Shown here: piece by piece, positions 1 to 7,512 of the stretch
Position numbering within the stretch: the stretch's first letter is position 1
Layout: every line of letters begins with the position of its first letter
From: JBOGJI01 sp050747865
GTDB lineage: Bacteria > Acidobacteriota > Thermoanaerobaculia > Multivoradales > JAHEKO01
Length of the DNA stretch: 10,957 nucleotides
Reading direction: 5' to 3'
Assembly: GCA_050747865.1 (NCBI GenBank)
Contig: JBOGJI010000025.1
Location: 1-10,957, forward strand
Notes under the pieces: model-generated
Databases searched by the model: none
Seen by the model: only the letters and a program-made list of their open reading frames with translations
Told to the model about the DNA's origin: nothing
Position numbers and translations under genes: made by a program

Positions 1-474
1 ATTCGGCTGGAGCCGGGAACAACAAAAAACGCCGAGGGTCGCACGCTGCCGTACGGCCAGCTCCCCGAGCTGGTGGAGCTGGTTGAGACGGCGTGGGAGC
101 ACCACCAGGAGCTGGCCAAGGGCGGTACGATTTCGCTGTACGTGTTCACCTTGAAGGGCAAGCCGATCGCGCAGAGCGCGTGGTATCGCCACTGGCACCG
201 GGCTTGCGCGGCGGCTGGCGTTCGTGGCAGGATTCCGCATGACTTCCGCCGGACAGCGGTCCGGCAGCTCACGCGCGCCGGTGTTCCCCAGACAGTCGCC
301 ATGAAGGTCACGGGTCACAAGACACCGAGTGTGTTTCAGAGGTACGACATCGTGAGCGAGCAGGACATCGCCGAGGGCCTCGGGCGCTTGAATCGCGCCG
401 CGATAGGGAAAGAAAAGGGAAAGTCGGCGCCGACGGGGAGGGTGGCTGACTTCCCAAGTCGTTCAAACGCTTAG
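1..474 (+). CDS. Tyrosine recombinase / phage-type integrase, C-terminal half (5' end outside window)
   Basis: The frame is open from the first base and ends at TAG 472-474, so the N-terminal SAM-like domain and the first catalytic Arg lie upstream of the window. Visible catalytic residues are: a probable beta-hairpin Lys in TTKNAEGRTLP (bases 22-51), the HxxR box HDFR (238-249), the GH of VTGHKT (about 313-318), and the nucleophile Tyr in QRYDI (TAC 343-345). Order and spacing match an intact phage/ICE-type integrase catalytic domain. A basic, probably disordered tail of roughly 30 residues follows. The enzyme would catalyse site-specific strand exchange for an integrated element. The stop lies 4 bp from a tRNA-Gln gene, a classic attachment target. 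Locally A-rich stretches (bases 20-32 and 405-425) contrast with the GC-rich neighbours and fit acquired DNA. No damage is visible in the part seen. Confidence 0.9.
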   Translation: MRLEPGTTKNAEGRTLPYGQLPELVELVETAWEHHQELAKGGTISLYVFTLKGKPIAQSAWYRHWHRACAAAGVRGRIPHDFRRTAVRQLTRAGVPQTVAMKVTGHKTPSVFQRYDIVSEQDIAEGLGRLNRAAIGKEKGKSAPTGRVADFPSRSNA

Positions 475-478
475 GCTT

Positions 479-553
479 TGGGGCGTAGCCAAGCGGTAAG
501 GCACCGGACTTTGGATCCGGCATTCGGAGGTTCGAATCCTCCCGCCCCAGCCA
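479..553 (+). tRNA. tRNA-Gln (anticodon TTG)
   Basis: The gene folds as a complete cloverleaf. The acceptor stem TGGGGCG (479-485) pairs with CGCCCCA (543-549), followed by discriminator G550 and an encoded CCA (551-553). The anticodon stem CCGGA/TCCGG (504-508 and 516-520) encloses the loop CTTTGGA with anticodon TTG at 511-513. The T arm contains GGTTCGAATCC. The U1-A72 start of the acceptor is typical of bacterial tRNA-Gln. Only 40 bases separate it from prs and I see no promoter in that gap, so the tRNA may be processed from the 5' part of the prs transcript. The integrase gene stops 4 bp upstream, so the original upstream flank has probably been replaced by element DNA. I could not identify a convincing tRNA promoter within the integrase 3' end. 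Confidence 0.97.
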
Positions 554-593
554 ACGACCTCGACATCAACCATCCAGACGAGAGCGCAAGGAA

Positions 594-1559
594 GTGTCGC
601 AACTGGCCATCAACAGTGTCTACGGTGAGCTGAAGGTATTCAGCGGTCGCGCCCATCCGGCGCTGACGCGGGAGATCTGCGACTATCTCGAGCTGCCCGT
701 GGGCAAGATCGAGGTCTACAACTTCCTCGACGGGGAGATCTTCTGTCAGATTCAGGAAAACGTCCGCGGCACCGATGTGTTCATCGTGCAGCCCATCTCG
801 CGGCCGGGCAACGAGAACCTGATGGAGCTGCTGATCATGATGGACGCCTGCAAGCGGGCGTCGGCGGCGCGGGTGAACGCGGTGCTGCCATATTACGGCT
901 ATGCCCGGCAGGACAAGAAGGACAAGCCGCGGGTGCCGATCACCGCCAAGCTGGTCGCCGACCTGCTCTCCGCCGCGGGAGCGGATCGCATCTTGACCAT
1001 GGACCTGCACGCGCCGCAGATCCAAGGGTTCTTCGACGTCCCCGTCGACCACCTGTTCGCCGCCCCGGTGATGCTGGACGCCATCCGGGAGCTGGAGATG
1101 CCCGATCTGACCATCGTGTCGCCGGACGCGGGGGGCGTCGAGCGCTCGCGGGCGATCGCCAAGCGTCTCCACGCCGAGCTCGCCATCGTCGACAAGCGGC
1201 GCGTGGCGGCGAACGAGGCGGAGGTGCTGCACGTGATCGGCGAGGTCGAGGGCCGCAGCGTCCTCATCCTCGACGACATCATCGACACCGCCGGGACCGT
1301 GATCCACACGGTCCATGCGCTGAAGGAGAAGGGCGCGCAACGGGTCCTGGCCGCCGGCATCCACGGGTTGCTGTCCGGCCCGGCCATCGATCGCATCGAG
1401 GAGTCGCCGCTCGAGTCCGTCCTCATGACCAACACGACGCCGGTGGAGGAGAAGGTCGCGCGCTGCAAGAAGCTGCGGGTGTTCTCCGTCGCCCCCCTGC
1501 TGGGCGAAGCGATCCGGCGCATCCACGAGAACAGTTCCGTGAGCTCCCTCTTCGTCTGA
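594..1559 (+). CDS. prs: Ribose-phosphate pyrophosphokinase (PRPP synthase)
   Basis: It makes PRPP from ribose 5-phosphate and ATP, releasing AMP, for purine, pyrimidine, His, Trp and NAD synthesis in the cytosol. Length (321 aa) is normal for class I enzymes. Visible signatures are: FLDGEIFCQIQENVRG (about residues 44-59); the ATP-loop YYGYARQDKKDKPR with YARQD at 103-107; the catalytic-loop His in DLHAPQIQGFF (H139); DKRR with K201; and the PRPP/ribose-phosphate loop DDIIDTAGT (227-235). The family's usual FSDGE reads FLDGE here. The start is uncertain: GTG 594 directly abuts AAGGA (588-592) with 1 base between, too close for normal initiation. In-frame CTG 603 would be spaced 10 bases, and homologues often begin near the K-V-F-S-G of residues 14-18. 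The tRNA-Gln lies just upstream, and rplY follows 53 bp downstream, probably co-transcribed. Confidence 0.96.
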   Translation: MSQLAINSVYGELKVFSGRAHPALTREICDYLELPVGKIEVYNFLDGEIFCQIQENVRGTDVFIVQPISRPGNENLMELLIMMDACKRASAARVNAVLPYYGYARQDKKDKPRVPITAKLVADLLSAAGADRILTMDLHAPQIQGFFDVPVDHLFAAPVMLDAIRELEMPDLTIVSPDAGGVERSRAIAKRLHAELAIVDKRRVAANEAEVLHVIGEVEGRSVLILDDIIDTAGTVIHTVHALKEKGAQRVLAAGIHGLLSGPAIDRIEESPLESVLMTNTTPVEEKVARCKKLRVFSVAPLLGEAIRRIHENSSVSSLFV

Positions 1560-1612
1560 AAAGCACAGCGTCTGAGAGGCACGAGTTCTAGGGAGAGGAG
1601 ATCGACACAACC

Positions 1613-2290
1613 ATGAGCGAGCTGACCATCGAAGTCCATGAGCGTCCGGGGCGCGGTAAGAGCGCTAATCGCAAGCTGCGCGCGGCGGGAAAGATCCCGG
1701 CCGTGGTCTACGGCGGGGGGCGCGAGCCGAAATCCATCGAAATCGACGCGCACGTGCTGCACGAGCTGCTGCGCAAGAGCGGCAGCGAGCACGCCGTGTT
1801 CCTGCTCAAGCTGGGGGACACGGGCAAGAGCCGCCACACCATGATCCGGGATCTGTCCGTCGATCCGGTCTCGCGGCGGATCCTGCACGTCGACTTCCAG
1901 CGCGTGAACCTCAAGGAGAAGGTGCGCGTCTCGATCCCCATCGAGCTGGTCGGCACCCCGACCGGGGTGAAGAACGAAGGTGGGGTCCTGGACTTCATCA
2001 CCCGCGAGGTGGAGATCGAGAGCCTGCCGGGGCAGATCCCCGCGCACCTGGAGCTCGACGTCACGGCGCTGCATGTCGGCCAGCACCTGGAAGCCGGCGA
2101 CCTGACGCTGCCCGAGGGCGTAACGCTGCTCGACGACGTCGACAAAGTGCTGGTCTCGGTCGCCCATGCGCGGGTGATGGAGGAGGCCGCCGCGGAAGGT
2201 GAGGAGCTCCTGGAGGAGGAGCTGGAGGAGCCGGAGGTCATAGGCCGCGGCAAGGCGGCGGCCGCGGAAGAGGACGAGGAGCGCGACTAG
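1613..2290 (+). CDS. rplY: 50S ribosomal protein L25, long CTC/TL5 form
   Basis: This protein binds 5S rRNA in the large ribosomal subunit; the long form is also known as general stress protein Ctc. The N-terminal L25 domain (about residues 4-93) contains RGKSANRKLRAAGKIPAVVYG and a segment DPVSRRILHVDF. The C-terminal TL5/CTC beta domain (about 100-185) contains VRVSIPIELVGTPTGVKNEG and ends with DVDKVLVSV. A strongly acidic tail rich in Glu follows from about residue 190. Enterobacterial L25 is only about 94 residues, so the 225-residue length marks the long form. ATG 1613 is preceded by AGAGGAG (1594-1600), spaced 12 bases. The place between prs and pth is the classic one. Two competing hairpins occupy the gap to pth. 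Confidence 0.96.
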   Translation: MSELTIEVHERPGRGKSANRKLRAAGKIPAVVYGGGREPKSIEIDAHVLHELLRKSGSEHAVFLLKLGDTGKSRHTMIRDLSVDPVSRRILHVDFQRVNLKEKVRVSIPIELVGTPTGVKNEGGVLDFITREVEIESLPGQIPAHLELDVTALHVGQHLEAGDLTLPEGVTLLDDVDKVLVSVAHARVMEEAAAEGEELLEEELEEPEVIGRGKAAAAEEDEERD

Positions 2291-2292
2291 TA

Positions 2293-2319
2293 GAGACGGG
2301 GCCCGTCTCGGCCGAGACG
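2293..2319 (+). repeat. Overlapping inverted repeats forming two mutually exclusive hairpins (rplY-pth spacer)
   Basis: GAGACGG (2293-2299) pairs with CCGTCTC (2303-2309) over a 3-base loop. The same CGTCTC arm also pairs with GAGACG (2314-2319) over the loop GGCC, making the perfect 16-bp palindrome CGTCTCGGCCGAGACG (2304-2319). Both hairpins need bases 2304-2309, so only one can form at a time. There is no following U-run, so this is not a standard intrinsic terminator. It sits 2 bases after the rplY stop and 28 bases before the pth start. It may set mRNA stability or relative expression, but its function is inferred only. Confidence 0.7.
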
Positions 2320-2347
2320 ATCCGGGCTGCTCCACGGGAAGGCGACG

Positions 2348-2932
2348 ATGGCCGAGAGACCGGTCGATGGACCGCGCATTATCGCGGGTCTGGGGAATCC
2401 CGGCGACCGCTATCGGGATACCCGGCACAACCTCGGCTTCGAGGTCGTGGCGGAGCTGGCCCGGCGGTGGGGCGTGCGGCTGGATCGGCTGGTCTGCAAC
2501 GCCCTGGTGGGGCGGCGAGGCGACGAGGTCCTGCTGGTGCAGCCGCAGACGTACATGAATCGCAGCGGATACGCGCTGCGCTGTCTGACGGAGCGCGAAG
2601 CGTCTCCGCCCGAGCGGCTGCTCGTGGTCTACGACGAGGTGTCCCTGCCTCTCGGCCGCCTGCGGCTGCGTCCGAGCGGCGGCCCGGGCGGGCATCGGGG
2701 GATCGAGTCGGTGCTGCAGAACCTGCGCAGCGAGCGCGTGCCGCGTCTGCGCCTGGGCATCGCGCCTGAGGCGGCGGGCGTGTCGGGCGACGAGCTGGTG
2801 GATTACGTGTTGATGCCCTGGCGTGCCGACGAGCGCCCGGCGGCCGAGGAGATGGTCGGGCGGGCCGCGGACGCGTGCGAATGTTGGCTCGCCGAAGGCA
2901 TCGACGAGGCGATGAATCGGTACAACCGTTGA
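2348..2932 (+). CDS. pth: Peptidyl-tRNA hydrolase (bacterial Pth)
   Basis: It releases stalled peptides from peptidyl-tRNA, recycling tRNA in the cytosol. Length (194 aa) equals that of E. coli Pth. Key residues in order: GLGNPG with N17; TRHNLGF with the catalytic H27; QTYMNRSG with N71; VVYDEVSLPLG with D96. These correspond to E. coli N10, H20, N68 and D93. The conserved GGHNG motif reads GGHRG, with R117 at the position of E. coli N114, which takes part in tRNA/peptide binding. ATG 2348 has GGAAGG (2337-2342) at a spacing of 5. The gene lies 57 bp after rplY and 28 bp before hppA, consistent with one operon. Confidence 0.96.
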   Translation: MAERPVDGPRIIAGLGNPGDRYRDTRHNLGFEVVAELARRWGVRLDRLVCNALVGRRGDEVLLVQPQTYMNRSGYALRCLTEREASPPERLLVVYDEVSLPLGRLRLRPSGGPGGHRGIESVLQNLRSERVPRLRLGIAPEAAGVSGDELVDYVLMPWRADERPAAEEMVGRAADACECWLAEGIDEAMNRYNR

Positions 2933-2960
2933 GCCATGTGGCAACAGAAGGAGCGGAAGA

Positions 2961-5042
<2,082 letters not shown>

Positions 5043-5056
5043 GCATCCGCTCCGCG

Positions 5057-5086
5057 TTGCCGCATCGACATGAGCCAGGTTAGAAT
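5057..5086 (+). promoter_or_regulatory. Putative sigma70-type promoter of the rpsF operon
   Basis: TTGCCG (5057-5062) and TAGAAT (5081-5086, 5 of 6 matches to the -10 consensus) are separated by 18 bases. Transcription would start near 5093, leaving a leader of about 95 bases before rpsF. The position fits: hppA ends at 5042 and the structured leader begins just downstream. The nine-base string TAGAATGCG recurs at 10820-10828 in another promoter-like position. Confidence 0.6.
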
Positions 5087-5097
5087 GCGCCCGTCCC

Positions 5098-5114
5098 GAG
5101 GCCGTCGTGGCCTC
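5098..5114 (+). other. Leader hairpin upstream of rpsF
   Basis: GAGGCC (5098-5103) and GGCCTC (5109-5114) form a perfect 6-bp stem with a 5-base loop, close to the predicted 5' end of the rpsF transcript. It lacks a U-tract, so it is probably a 5' stabilising or accessory structure rather than a terminator. Confidence 0.5.
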
Positions 5115-5130
5115 ACACAGTTCATCCTCT

Positions 5131-5161
5131 CTGTTCCGGCCAGGGGCCGGGACCGAACCAG
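5131..5161 (+). promoter_or_regulatory. Candidate S6:S18-binding leader motif (autoregulation of rpsF-rpsR)
   Basis: A strong inner hairpin, CCGGCC (5136-5141) with GGCCGG (5145-5150), sits on an outer stem of CTGTT (5131-5135) with AACCAG (5156-5161, one bulged C). Between the stems on the 3' side is an unpaired GACCG (5151-5155) containing CCG. A CCG-bearing bulge beside a hairpin in the rpsF leader is the described binding site of the S6:S18 complex, mimicking its 16S rRNA site. The assignment rests on hand folding and position. Confidence 0.6.
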
Positions 5162-5188
5162 GCCATAGGGAGGTCTCACGAGACAGTC

Positions 5189-5593
5189 ATGCGTACGTAC
5201 GAGCTCACGTTCATGCTCGACCCGCGTCTCTCCGACGAGGAGACGCAGGCCCTGTGCGACGAATACCGACAGATGATCGAAGGCGCCGGAGGGCGCCTCG
5301 AGCACCAGGAGGACTGGGGCAAGCGCAAGCTCGCCTACACCATCGGCAAGCTCGAGGAAGGGCGCTACTTCCTCTGGCACCTCTCCAGCGACAACGGCAA
5401 CCCGGCGCTCGAGGTCGAGCACCGGATGCGCCAGCGGGAAGAGGTGCTGCGCTTCCTGACCGTCCGCACCGAGGAGCTGTCCTTCTCGACGGAGCAGCGC
5501 CACCGCGACGATGACCGCCGGGCGGCGCCGCCGGCCGCGGGCAGAGACGCCGATAACGGCGACGAGTCGTTCGACGAGGAGGAGGAGTCATGA
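5189..5593 (+). CDS. rpsF: 30S ribosomal protein S6
   Basis: S6 binds S18 and the central domain of 16S rRNA in the small-subunit platform. The protein opens with MRTYELTFMLDPRLSDEE and continues with WGKRKLAYTIGKLEEGRYFLW, the two clearest S6 signatures, then VLRFLTVRTEE near residue 92. The core is about 100 residues. The rest is a charged tail that ends in FDEEEES, resembling the Glu-rich tails that RimK extends in some bacteria. The Shine-Dalgarno AGGGAGGT (5167-5174) is 14 bases from ATG 5189, rather far. The gap contains GTCT-CACG-AGAC (5173-5184), which could fold and shorten the effective spacing. The gene overlaps rpsR by 4 bases. No priB lies between rpsF and rpsR, unlike in Enterobacterales. 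Confidence 0.97.
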   Translation: MRTYELTFMLDPRLSDEETQALCDEYRQMIEGAGGRLEHQEDWGKRKLAYTIGKLEEGRYFLWHLSSDNGNPALEVEHRMRQREEVLRFLTVRTEELSFSTEQRHRDDDRRAAPPAAGRDADNGDESFDEEEES

Positions 5594-5835
5594 AGCAGGT
5601 CCGCCGTCGCCCCCAACGCAGCGCGTTTCGCCGCCGCAAAGTGTGTCGCTTCTGCGTCGACAAGGTCGACAGCATCGACTACAAGGACGTCAGGACGCTG
5701 CAGAACTACCTGGCCGAGCGGTCGAAGATCCTGCCCGCCCGCATCTCCGGGACCTGTGCCCGGCACCAGCGCCAGCTCCAGCTGGCGATCAAGCGGGCGC
5801 GCCATCTCGCGCTGCTGCCCTTCACCACGGACTAG
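5590..5835 (+). CDS. rpsR: 30S ribosomal protein S18 (cysteine-containing form)
   Basis: This 81-residue protein partners S6 in the small subunit. Diagnostic segments are IDYKDVRTLQNYL (about 35-47), the RNA-binding RISGTCARHQRQLQLAIKRARHLALLP (about 57-77), and an Arg-rich N terminus. CRFC plus the later C and H of TCARH form the zinc-ribbon pattern of C+ S18, which E. coli S18 lacks. The ATG overlaps the rpsF stop as ATGA (5590-5593), so translation is probably coupled. The GAG repeats encoding the S6 acidic tail (about 5575-5586) double as a purine-rich Shine-Dalgarno for this start. Confidence 0.97.
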   Translation: MKQVRRRPQRSAFRRRKVCRFCVDKVDSIDYKDVRTLQNYLAERSKILPARISGTCARHQRQLQLAIKRARHLALLPFTTD

Positions 5836-5847
5836 AGGGTGGGCACC

Positions 5848-6294
5848 ATGGAAATCATCCTGATGCAGGACCTCTCCCACGCCGGCAAGCGCGGCGAGGT
5901 CATCCACGTCAAGCCGGGCTACGCCCGCAACTATCTGATACCCCAGGGGCTGGCGCTGGAGGCGACGGCCGCCAACCGGCGCCTGTTCGAGCAGCGGCGG
6001 GTGCGCATCGACGCCGAGCACGCGCGCGAGCGTGAGGGAGCGGAGGGGCTGCGCGAGCGCATCATGGCGGCGGAGGTGGTCATTGCCAAGCGCGTCGGCG
6101 AGCACGACACGCTGTACGGCTCGGTCACCGCCAGCGAGATCGCCGAGGCACTGGAGGCACAGGGCATCGAGGTGGACAAGCGGCGCATCGATCTCGAAGG
6201 CGGGATCAAGACCCTGGGCGAGCACCCCGTGCGCATCGACCTCCACTCCGAGGTGGCGGCCGAGCTGCTCGTCAAGGTGGTGGCGGAAGAGTAG
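5848..6294 (+). CDS. rplI: 50S ribosomal protein L9
   Basis: L9 binds 23S rRNA near the L1 stalk and affects reading-frame fidelity. The protein begins MEIILMQDLSHAGKRGEVIHV and continues with KPGYARNYLIPQGLALEAT, the L9 N-terminal signature. A charged helix (about 40-75) links to the C-terminal domain with LYGSVTASEIAEAL and IKTLGEHPVRIDLHSEV. I place the start at ATG 5848, giving 148 aa. An in-frame GTG at 5839 would add three residues but lies inside the Shine-Dalgarno GAGGGTG (5835-5841), which is spaced 6 from the ATG; family proteins also begin at this Met. rpsR ends 12 bases upstream. Confidence 0.96.
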   Translation: MEIILMQDLSHAGKRGEVIHVKPGYARNYLIPQGLALEATAANRRLFEQRRVRIDAEHAREREGAEGLRERIMAAEVVIAKRVGEHDTLYGSVTASEIAEALEAQGIEVDKRRIDLEGGIKTLGEHPVRIDLHSEVAAELLVKVVAEE

Positions 6295-6309
6295 GAGCAA
6301 GGGGCGCTG

Positions 6310-7512
6310 ATGCCGGATCCGGAGCGGCCGGAGGAGGGCCGCGAGCCGGTCATCGAGGCCTTCCTCGGCGAGCCCACCCGCGACCTGCGCGACTGGCGCT
6401 GGCTGTGGGAGGGGGACCGGCCGTTTCCCATCCGCAGCCACCGCGGTCTCGCCGGCCGCCTGCTGGTCTGGCTCAAGCGGCTGCTGCGGCCGCTGGTCAA
6501 GATCCCCGCCAATGACCTCTGGGAGCGCCAGAGGATCTACAACCTGATCCTGCAGGAGCACGTGGGCTCGCTGCTGGAGGAGATGCGCGGCGCGCGGCGC
6601 GATCTGCAGGACCATGGCCATCGGCTGGAGACCCTGGAAACGGCGCGCCGGGAGGACTGGTCGCTGGTGCTGCGGCACAACGACGCCCTGTTCGCGCGCG
6701 TCGACCAGAAGCTGGACCACTACCGCGCCGAGGCGCGCCGCCTGTGGGGACACCTCGGCGCCGCGCTGGCGGAGCTGGAGGCGGCCGATCCGGTGCCGCT
6801 GATGCGGGCGCGCGAGGAGTACGGGTATCTCGAGCTCGAGCACTACCACCGGGGAACGCGCGACGAGATCCTCGAGCGCTTCACCCCCCACTTGCGCTAT
6901 CTCGAGGGCCGGAGACGGGTCCTCGATCTCGGCTGCGGCAGGGGAGAGGTGCTCGAGCTGTTGCGTGAGAAGGGCGTGGGCGCCCGCGGCCTCGACAGCA
7001 ACGAGCAGATGGTGGCCATCTGCCGGGAGAAGGGCCTGAAGGCGGTGCAGGCGGACCTCTTCGACTACCTGGAGGCCGCCGAGCCGGCGACGTTCGACGG
7101 CATCATCTCCCTGCACGTCATCGAGCACCTGCCGATCGACTCCCTGGACCGGCTGGCGCGCCTGCTGTGGCGGGCGCTGGCGCCGGGGGGCCTGGTGCTG
7201 CTGGAGACGCCGAACCCCCTTTCGGTGGTGGTGGCGGCGCGCAACTTCTGGATCGACCCCACGCATCGCCGGCCGGTGCACCCGGAGAGCCTGAAGCTGC
7301 TGCTCGAGCTCGCCGGGTTCGAGGAGGTGGAGCGGCTCGACCTCCACCCGTTCACCGAGACCGAGCGGCTGCCGGAGGTCGATGTCGGTGAGCTACCCGA
7401 CGAGCTGCACCCGCTGGGCGACCGGATCAACGAACTGCGCGACCGACTGGACGAGCTGCTCTACGGCGCCCAGGACTACGCGATGGTCGCCGTCAAACCC
7501 TCGTCCGGCTAG
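6310..7512 (+). CDS. Class I SAM-dependent methyltransferase, surface-polysaccharide type, with coiled-coil N terminus
   Basis: The catalytic domain (about 165-345) has motif I RVLDLGCGRGE (203-213), the acidic end of strand 2 at D229 in ARGLDSNEQ, the QADLFDYL motif (248-254), HVIEHLP (269-275) and APGGLVLLETPNP (291-303). The segment FWIDPTHRRPVHPESL (313-328) is typical, from memory, of methyltransferases encoded in O-antigen and exopolysaccharide clusters. The N terminus holds a short basic hydrophobic stretch GRLLVWLKRLLRPLV (49-63) that could lie on the membrane, then a long helical region (about 68-160) with coiled-coil character. The substrate is unknown; methylation of a glycan or lipid-linked sugar is inferred. 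AAGGGG (6299-6304) gives a good ribosome site. It begins 15 bases after rplI, so it is probably read from the ribosomal protein operon. Its TAG overlaps the stop of the opposite-strand PBP gene. Confidence 0.85.
   Translation: MPDPERPEEGREPVIEAFLGEPTRDLRDWRWLWEGDRPFPIRSHRGLAGRLLVWLKRLLRPLVKIPANDLWERQRIYNLILQEHVGSLLEEMRGARRDLQDHGHRLETLETARREDWSLVLRHNDALFARVDQKLDHYRAEARRLWGHLGAALAELEAADPVPLMRAREEYGYLELEHYHRGTRDEILERFTPHLRYLEGRRRVLDLGCGRGEVLELLREKGVGARGLDSNEQMVAICREKGLKAVQADLFDYLEAAEPATFDGIISLHVIEHLPIDSLDRLARLLWRALAPGGLVLLETPNPLSVVVAARNFWIDPTHRRPVHPESLKLLLELAGFEEVERLDLHPFTETERLPEVDVGELPDELHPLGDRINELRDRLDELLYGAQDYAMVAVKPSSG

Noticed and set aside
448..460. GACTT-CCC-AAGTC inverted repeat near the integrase 3' end
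   Set aside because: Five-bp stem with a three-base loop inside coding sequence and no T-run; too weak to call a terminator or att site.
471..1610. 379-codon minus-strand frame over the tRNA and prs
   Set aside because: It overlaps a perfect tRNA gene and the whole of prs; no family features.
5365..7347. 660-codon minus-strand frame opposite rpsF, rpsR, rplI and the methyltransferase
   Set aside because: It runs through four well-supported genes and has repetitive Gln/Leu/Arg/His composition without recognisable motifs.
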